This document shows, in pieces, positions 32,732-37,836 of a stretch of DNA of 37,836 bases; the stretch's first letter is position 1, and the number at the start of each line of letters is the position of its first letter. The notes beneath the pieces were generated by a model. The model was given only the letters and a program-made list of their open reading frames with translations, was not told where the DNA came from and did no database searches. Both the position numbers and the translations under genes were made by a program. This DNA is from a virus: the IMG/VR virus record IMGVR_UViG_3300027822_000026, positions 1 through 37,836 of that record; one strand, written 5' to 3'.

Positions 32732-33468
32732 AAGAATTATTAGCGCTCGGGGCGCGCCTTTGTGAATTATCATACAAGGAACCCGCGTGGATCATTGCGG
32801 GCCTGGACGAACTCGATTTAAACTATTTCCAATGGGTGGAAAATAAAGAAACAGATTGTCAAGCGTATATTTGCGCAGATGAAACCCGGGTTTTTATCGT
32901 TATTCGTGGTACCGAGTTTGACAATTGGGAAGATTGGAAAACAAATCTCGATTGTGAATTACTCGGCGGTTATTACGGAAATAGTCACCGTGGTTTTATG
33001 ACCGACGCCGTTTCAATAGTGCATGACATTACGGAAGATTTACTCAAACACACAATTAAAAATAAAAAGATTTATGTACTTGGTCACAGTCAGGGCGCCG
33101 GTGTGGGTAAACAGTTAACATTATTGTTACTCAGATTCGGTTATGATATATCAGCGTCCGTAGGGTACGGGGAACCTCGGTCCGTTGATAAAGAAACGGC
33201 CGGTAAACTCGACGAGCTATTTCCTGAAGTGTTCCACCGGGTCGTTAATAACTGCGATCTTGTTACGAGAATCCCGACTCGGTTCATGGGTTACGGACAT
33301 TTCGGTAAATTGCATTATTACAAAGAGAACGGCGAGTATACGACGGATATTTCAGCGTGGCGCCGTTTCCTTGATCGCATGGCCGGGAGAGTTGCCGACA
33401 TTGGTAAACCGGGCCTTGATACATTGAAAGACCATGACGTACGGGAATACATGCGTGTTATTGGTTAA
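32728..33468 (+). CDS. Class 3 lipase-like hydrolase
   Basis: 246 residues, alpha/beta hydrolase. VFIVIRGTEFDNWEDW is the strand and oxyanion-side motif of Lipase_3, VLGHSQGAGVG carries the nucleophile (GHSQG, S121), NNCDLVTRIP the acid (D177) and DHDVREYM a histidine (H236). No signal peptide. As the last gene of the lysis block it may attack membrane lipids during release, by analogy with the LysB esterase of mycobacteriophages, although that is a different family and envelope. Its stop overlaps a convergent gene by 11 bases. Confidence 0.8.
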   Translation: MKELLALGARLCELSYKEPAWIIAGLDELDLNYFQWVENKETDCQAYICADETRVFIVIRGTEFDNWEDWKTNLDCELLGGYYGNSHRGFMTDAVSIVHDITEDLLKHTIKNKKIYVLGHSQGAGVGKQLTLLLLRFGYDISASVGYGEPRSVDKETAGKLDELFPEVFHRVVNNCDLVTRIPTRFMGYGHFGKLHYYKENGEYTTDISAWRRFLDRMAGRVADIGKPGLDTLKDHDVREYMRVIG

Positions 33469-33769
33469 GTGAATCGTAAAAATATTTGTAATCCTCGTCG
33501 GTCCATGTGTCGTCGAACGGTTCCTCGATATCGTGAGAACCGTCGAGGGTTCGTTTTAATCCGACGTCTGTCGATATGACATTCCATAAATCTTCCGATT
33601 CTGAGAGCCACCCTTCGCCCCTGAGTTCGATTTCGAGCACGTCCCACGGTAAACCCCTATTAGCAAACAGACATTGCGCGGAAACGGGCAATAAACGAAT
33701 TTCACCTCGGTAATGTTTCCACGGTTGTGGGTTTATTTTAACGGGCCGTATGCGTTGTCTCAGGTTCAT
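33458..33769 (-). CDS. Hypothetical protein, end of the leftward operon
   Basis: 103 residues from ATG 33769, chosen because it overlaps the stop of the small gene upstream (TAATG); a longer in-frame ATG at 33826 would run over that gene in another frame. MNLRQRIRPVKINPQPWKHYRGE, AQCLFANRGLPWDVLEIELRGEGWLSESEDLW and an acidic C-terminus (EEPFDDTWTDEDYKYF) are visible. It is soluble, has no known motif, and I do not recognise it. Confidence 0.6.
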   Translation of the reverse strand: MNLRQRIRPVKINPQPWKHYRGEIRLLPVSAQCLFANRGLPWDVLEIELRGEGWLSESEDLWNVISTDVGLKRTLDGSHDIEEPFDDTWTDEDYKYFYDSLNQ

Positions 33770-33885
33770 TAATTCCAGAACGGCCCGAGACCGTGTAAAT
33801 CTGATGTATATTCCCAACATGCCCAAAAACCGAGCACAAACCCGACCGCCACACTTATGATTATATTTTCAATTCGTTTCCTCAC
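33769..33885 (-). CDS. Very small membrane protein
   Basis: 38 residues from GTG 33885, overlapping the helicase stop (GTGA) and preceded by AGGGGGG. It reads MRKRIENIIISVAVGFVLGF then a short polar tail: a basic N-terminus and one membrane helix. Its stop overlaps the next start. The double coupling and strong ribosome site make it credible; function unknown. Confidence 0.55.
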   Translation of the reverse strand: MRKRIENIIISVAVGFVLGFWACWEYTSDLHGLGPFWN

Positions 33886-36557
33886 TGAATAACCCCCCTG
33901 AGTCTTTCTGTTAATTCCTCGGCCTGTCGGCGTCCCAATGCTTGAGCGCTTAGAATATCCATTCCAAAACTGTGATAAAACCTCTTGAGCACTGTCCCGT
34001 TATGTTGGCCGGCCGCATTCTGATAACCCGCCCATTCGGCTATTACCGAACGTAATGTACACTGTGCCTCTTGACGTTCTCTGTGTCTGGCGGCCGCACC
34101 GTTTACAGCTTGCGGTGGCATGCCCGCCTTACGTAATCTGTCAATCATCATGTAATCAGGTTCGTCGATTCGATCCACTTCACCACGCATTACCGCCAGT
34201 AAAGACGGGTCAAGTTCGGTTATGTCACCTTCGACTTGTTCAATGGTACCCATGGGCGCCGCTTCATAAACCCACCCGCAGTACGGACAATCTTTTTGCC
34301 AGGATTCATAAACAGCGGTACACCTTCGACATGTCCTTATCGGTACGAGGTCCGGGTCACGTTTCGACGACTTGCGTTCTCGATTATCGAGGGACCATTC
34401 TCGGTGACTGTCCGGTAATCCGTGACGTGTCACATTTCGAACATGATCGATGATTATAGCGTCGGTTTTACCCTCGAGTATGCGTAACCCTCGGCCGAAT
34501 TGTTGGACGTATAAAGGGTAACTCTCGGTAGGTCTGGCCATACTTATCGTCTCGATTGCCGGCAGGTCGTAACCTTCCCCGAAAATATCCACATTGACAA
34601 GTTGTTTAAGCTCACCCCGTGCGAGCATTTCCGTCGATTCCTGTCGTTGCCGGTCGGGTGTTTTTGCATGTACTATACGTGCCGGCACACCGGCCGCCGT
34701 GTAAGCTGTCGCGAGTTCTTCAGCGGTTTTTACGTCCGGAACAAAAGTTACACCTATTTTACCCGGGGCAATCTCACAATATGATCGGACAACGTCACCG
34801 ACTATACGGGATTTACGCACGGCCGCCACAAGTTTCGGTTTACTGTAATCGCCCGTCGAACCGATTGTAACACCACTGAGGTCTATATCCGAGTAAGGTC
34901 CGAAAATACGGTAATCGGTGAGGTATCCGGATTGAATTAAACACCTCATACCGGGACCGACGACCATGGTATCAGCAAAGCCGCTGGCGTGTCTCCCTAT
35001 ACCTTTTCCGTCGGCTCGTTCAGGTGTGGCAGTTACACCGAGACCCCGACAGGACTCAGGGAATAATTTAACCGCTTTACCCCATACATTATCTTTCAAA
35101 CAATGGTGAAATTCATCGATAACCCACAAGGACGAACGACGTATCTCAGACGACAGGCTATTCGCCCGGTTCAGTAACGTTATTACCCCGGCCACATGGC
35201 AGGACGCCCCAGGACCGTTAACAAAATGCCGGCCGAAAGTTCGGGTTTGAAGTGACACGATCCACTGAACGACTTTTTTCGGGGCGTGGAGCACATGGGG
35301 TATACCGTATTTTGCGAGCGCCATGGATATCTGACCGATTAACTCTTGACGGTGAGCTATGGCGAACGTTGTACCGTATTCGCCGGCAAGTTTGTTACCG
35401 AATACAATAGTATTATGAGTGACAGTGAAATCACCGAGGAGAAATAAACCGTCTTTGTCAATTTCAAAACCGTAATATTTCCCATGTCCGATTTTCTCAA
35501 CGGTTATTCCTGTGACCAAAACAGATTTTTTCTGTTTTCTTTCAGGTGCTTTTTTACGAGATATTTTTACCGGTATTTTGTCACAATTGCCTGTTATCGA
35601 TATTCTGTAATAGTCACCTGTAACACCATTGTTTGTACATGTTTTTTTGCATTTTTTTACGTACGCGGCAAAACCAAGTGAACGAGATATAAAAGCGGTG
35701 TCATTCGCAAGTCGTTTGTTTTTAAAAATAATATCGTATCCACCTCTCGACAAAGCTCCGTCGGTGTCAATGATACCCGCCAGTAATTCGAGACGGTCGT
35801 TTTCCGAAGACGTTTTATATTTTAAAGGTATGTGTTTGTTCAAGATCAGGTCATTTTCACGCAAAGAACTATTCACGGAATCGGATTGTCTGCCATTAGA
35901 TAAAATATGGTAATTTTTAGATTTGTTATTTTCCCCGTTACGTTCTATTCTCAAAGGTAAATCTCTTGACCATGTGAAATCAATTATATAATTTTCTATT
36001 TCAGGGTCCATAGTCGTTATTGCGGCGTGTCTCGACGATCCGTCACCCAACCAAACACCGAGAAGGTACGCCGGCAAATACTCGTCAATTATTTCACCCG
36101 ACCATTTGATACCTGAACGCCAACCTTTATGGGTATGTTTGAAATTATTTGATTTTTTCAAATAGTCGTGTACGGAAATATTTTTAATATCACCTTTCCC
36201 ATATTGACAAGGGTATTTCGGTTTTGATTTTAATCCGGTTTGTTTCAGGCTCAGTATATGACTTTCATTTACTATATATGAATCACCTTTTATCGGGGTT
36301 ATCTTGTATAAATTTTCAGAACCGGAACACGTTGACAAAACAACTCTCGGTTTACTGTCCGGTCCTATTAATAATTCCCCTGCTTTAATATCCTGTACTT
36401 TTTTTATTTGACCGTCAAACATCAAAACAGGGGTGTTTTCACCAAGACATTTGCCCGCACCGGTTGGTAAAACTGCGCAGACATTTTGAGCACCGCCCGA
36501 CCATGCTTGAGTAATACGGTCCGATATGTCTGTTTGATATGGTCTGAGTGATATCAC
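33882..36557 (-). CDS. SF2 DEAD/DEAH-type helicase with intein
   Basis: 891-residue precursor; the spliced protein would be 545 residues. The helicase starts SLRPYQTDISDRITQA (Q-motif region), then Walker A PTGAGK (31-36) with its threonine after the intein. FAIAHRQELIGQ (Ia), VIDEFHHC (II, DEFH), GVTATPERADG (III), VNVDIFGEGYDLPAIET and QFGRGLRI (V-VI) follow. A C-terminal four-cysteine ribbon (CRRCTAVYE, CPYCGW) precedes a helical tail. Phage members of this type act in replication restart, recombination or origin melting. The GTG start overlaps the stop of the upstream gene. Confidence 0.9.
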   Translation of the reverse strand: MISLRPYQTDISDRITQAWSGGAQNVCAVLPTGAGKCLGENTPVLMFDGQIKKVQDIKAGELLIGPDSKPRVVLSTCSGSENLYKITPIKGDSYIVNESHILSLKQTGLKSKPKYPCQYGKGDIKNISVHDYLKKSNNFKHTHKGWRSGIKWSGEIIDEYLPAYLLGVWLGDGSSRHAAITTMDPEIENYIIDFTWSRDLPLRIERNGENNKSKNYHILSNGRQSDSVNSSLRENDLILNKHIPLKYKTSSENDRLELLAGIIDTDGALSRGGYDIIFKNKRLANDTAFISRSLGFAAYVKKCKKTCTNNGVTGDYYRISITGNCDKIPVKISRKKAPERKQKKSVLVTGITVEKIGHGKYYGFEIDKDGLFLLGDFTVTHNTIVFGNKLAGEYGTTFAIAHRQELIGQISMALAKYGIPHVLHAPKKVVQWIVSLQTRTFGRHFVNGPGASCHVAGVITLLNRANSLSSEIRRSSLWVIDEFHHCLKDNVWGKAVKLFPESCRGLGVTATPERADGKGIGRHASGFADTMVVGPGMRCLIQSGYLTDYRIFGPYSDIDLSGVTIGSTGDYSKPKLVAAVRKSRIVGDVVRSYCEIAPGKIGVTFVPDVKTAEELATAYTAAGVPARIVHAKTPDRQRQESTEMLARGELKQLVNVDIFGEGYDLPAIETISMARPTESYPLYVQQFGRGLRILEGKTDAIIIDHVRNVTRHGLPDSHREWSLDNRERKSSKRDPDLVPIRTCRRCTAVYESWQKDCPYCGWVYEAAPMGTIEQVEGDITELDPSLLAVMRGEVDRIDEPDYMMIDRLRKAGMPPQAVNGAAARHRERQEAQCTLRSVIAEWAGYQNAAGQHNGTVLKRFYHSFGMDILSAQALGRRQAEELTERLRGVIQ
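35412..36449 (-). mobile_element. Intein with LAGLIDADG homing endonuclease in the helicase P-loop
   Basis: 346 residues inserted between K and T of GAGKT. It begins CLGENTPVLM (block A, catalytic Cys1), has NESHILSL (block B His), two dodecapeptide motifs LLGVWLGDG and LAGIIDTDG with the catalytic acidic residues, and ends KYYGFEIDKDGLFLLGDFTV then THN (blocks F/G, terminal Asn) before Thr+1. All splicing residues are present and the frame is open, so it should be active for splicing; both LAGLIDADG acidic residues are present too. Removing it restores an exact Walker A. Confidence 0.93.
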
Positions 36558-36823
36558 GAGCGTACCGGTTCCGGCTCATGCGGTGTGAAATCTTCCTCAT
36601 TTCCACATGGTTGACATTGTTCGGGTTCCGATTCGTACCATTCCCCGCAGATATCACAAGTTACGTGCGGTCTCGCAGGTTGGGTTGACTCAGTGTGTTT
36701 GTCTATAACGTATTGAATCTGAGCCACATATACATTTTTTGTTACACTGTAGTCTGGACAGTGTTCGTCATCTTTCTTTATGAAATCCTGAACGGCTTTA
36801 AGATCCCTTATTATATCTTCCAT
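36554..36823 (-). CDS. Small CxxC zinc-ribbon protein
   Basis: 89 residues. A helical first half (IIRDLKAVQDFIKKDDEHC) is followed by CDICGEWYESEPEQCQPCG, a four-cysteine ribbon at about 56-74, and an acidic tail. ATG 36823; the stop overlaps the GTG of the helicase gene. It could bind the helicase or nucleic acid, but nothing shows this directly. Confidence 0.7.
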   Translation of the reverse strand: MEDIIRDLKAVQDFIKKDDEHCPDYSVTKNVYVAQIQYVIDKHTESTQPARPHVTCDICGEWYESEPEQCQPCGNEEDFTPHEPEPVRS

Positions 36824-36954
36824 GTTTTAATACCTCGGTTTGCTATGTAAAAAATTAAAAGACCGGTCAAGTTAAGGTACGGAAATAACGGACCGTCCGA
36901 ACCCGTGAGTAAAAGACCGGCGACCCATGCCGCGGCGAGTATTGAACGTTTCAT
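36811..36954 (-). CDS. Small two-span membrane protein, first gene of leftward operon
   Basis: 47 residues, starting MKRSILAAAWVAGLLLTG and then a second hydrophobic stretch (YLNLTGLLIFYIANRG). GGAGGG lies 6 bases before ATG 36954, a near-perfect ribosome site. It overlaps the next gene's start by 13 bases. It is the first product of the leftward promoter at 36988-37016; no family recognised. Confidence 0.62.
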   Translation of the reverse strand: MKRSILAAAWVAGLLLTGSDGPLFPYLNLTGLLIFYIANRGIKTWKI

Positions 36955-36987
36955 TTTTAACCCTCCATGTTCGTTATTGTTTCCTTA

Positions 36988-37016
36988 TAAATACAAGTCA
37001 CCCGACCCTGTGTCAA
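36988..37016 (-). promoter_or_regulatory. Leftward sigma-70-type promoter
   Basis: On the minus strand TTGACA (37016-37011), a 17-base spacer, then TATTTA (36993-36988). It drives the helicase operon. It is back to back with the rightward promoter at 37047, with 30 bases between the two -35 boxes. Confidence 0.75.
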
Positions 37017-37046
37017 GAATAAAATAACAAAAACAACAAAAAGTTA

Positions 37047-37075
37047 TTGACAACTATAAAAACGGTCTGTATACC
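37047..37075 (+). promoter_or_regulatory. Rightward sigma-70-type promoter
   Basis: TTGACA (37047-37052), a 17-base spacer, then TATACC (37070-37075), followed by GGAGG and the ATG at 37097. It drives the HTH gene and, across the window ends, probably the replication genes. Confidence 0.75.
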
Positions 37076-37096
37076 TGTCTTAAAGGAGGAAAGACT

Positions 37097-37253
37097 ATGG
37101 ACTTTCTAAAGGCCAGAAAGAAAAAACAGTTAACACAGGAAGAGGTGGCGCGTAAAGCGGGCATAAGCTTGTACACCTACCAATTAATTGAGCGCGGATC
37201 GACAGCAAAACCGCGTGAAAAAACTTTAACCAAATTAAAGGAGATTTTGAACA

Positions 37254-37261
<8 letters not shown>
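37097..37261 (+). CDS. Small HTH (Cro/C1-type) regulator
   Basis: 54 residues, starting MDFLKARKKKQLTQEEVARK. QLTQEEVARKAGISLYTYQL (11-30) is a textbook XRE-family helix-turn-helix, followed by IERGSTAKPREKTLTKLKEIL as the closing helices. Preceded by AAGGAGG. It is first in the rightward early run and faces the leftward operon across two divergent promoters, so control of both promoters is likely. Without a second repressor gene or integrase, it need not be a lysogeny switch. Confidence 0.82.

Positions 37262-37836
<575 letters not shown>

Noticed and set aside
33770-33826. Longer start of the leftward gene at 33458
   Set aside because: The added 19 residues overlap the small membrane gene in another frame, and the ATG at 33769 is coupled to that gene's stop.

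Overview
The window is almost certainly the whole, or nearly whole, genome of a tailed bacteriophage with a contractile tail. It has an HK97-type head module, a Mu-type contractile tail and baseplate, and its own DNA replication set. Its two ends lie in the same proline/alanine repeat gene: the reading frame that starts at 37254 runs off the right end, and its plausible 3' end with stop is at 1-81. The molecule is therefore probably circular or circularly permuted, with the assembly broken in the repeat. A Mu-like tail suggests a Gram-negative host, but nothing in the sequence names the host. I see no integrase, transposase, large repressor or partition gene, so a lytic life style is the simplest reading.

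Layout. (1) 36954-37836 and 1-6141: a divergent control region with two consensus-like promoters back to back. Rightward come a small Cro/C1-type HTH protein, the Pro/Ala-rich protein, a tRNA-like stretch, a family B DNA polymerase, a Cys-repeat protein, a VRR-NUC nuclease, a DUF1643 protein and a PrimPol-SF3 helicase fusion, ending at a hairpin terminator that overlaps the last stop codon. Leftward (36954 to 33458) come small proteins and an SF2 helicase whose P-loop is interrupted by a LAGLIDADG intein. (2) 6138-7215: a leftward three-gene unit with a PAPS-reductase-like PP-loop enzyme. (3) 7506-8330: a leftward gene for a protein with four ribbon-helix-helix-like repeats, with its own promoter and terminator. 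It borders a 571-base AT-rich intergenic region carrying nine copies of a CCGGTCAT-type motif. (4) 8902-33468: the rightward late region, with terminase, portal, protease, capsid, connectors, tail terminator, sheath, tube, frameshifted tail chaperone, tape measure, Mu N/P/45/46/47/48-like baseplate, fibre with its assembly protein, and a lysis block (membrane proteins, M15 peptidase, class 3 lipase).

The genes are packed with ATGA/GTGA/TTGA stop-start overlaps, and this was used to choose starts. Several small genes of 38-56 codons lie between the larger ones.

Most notable items: the four-fold RHH protein beside the CCGGTCAT cluster; a small Acb2/Tad1-hairpin-like (anti-CBASS type) gene bracketed by 31-base direct repeats that look like a cassette boundary; the intein in the helicase P-loop; the -1 frameshift site in the tail chaperone; a lipase in the lysis block; and a shared beta-rich module in the tail terminator and baseplate J proteins.
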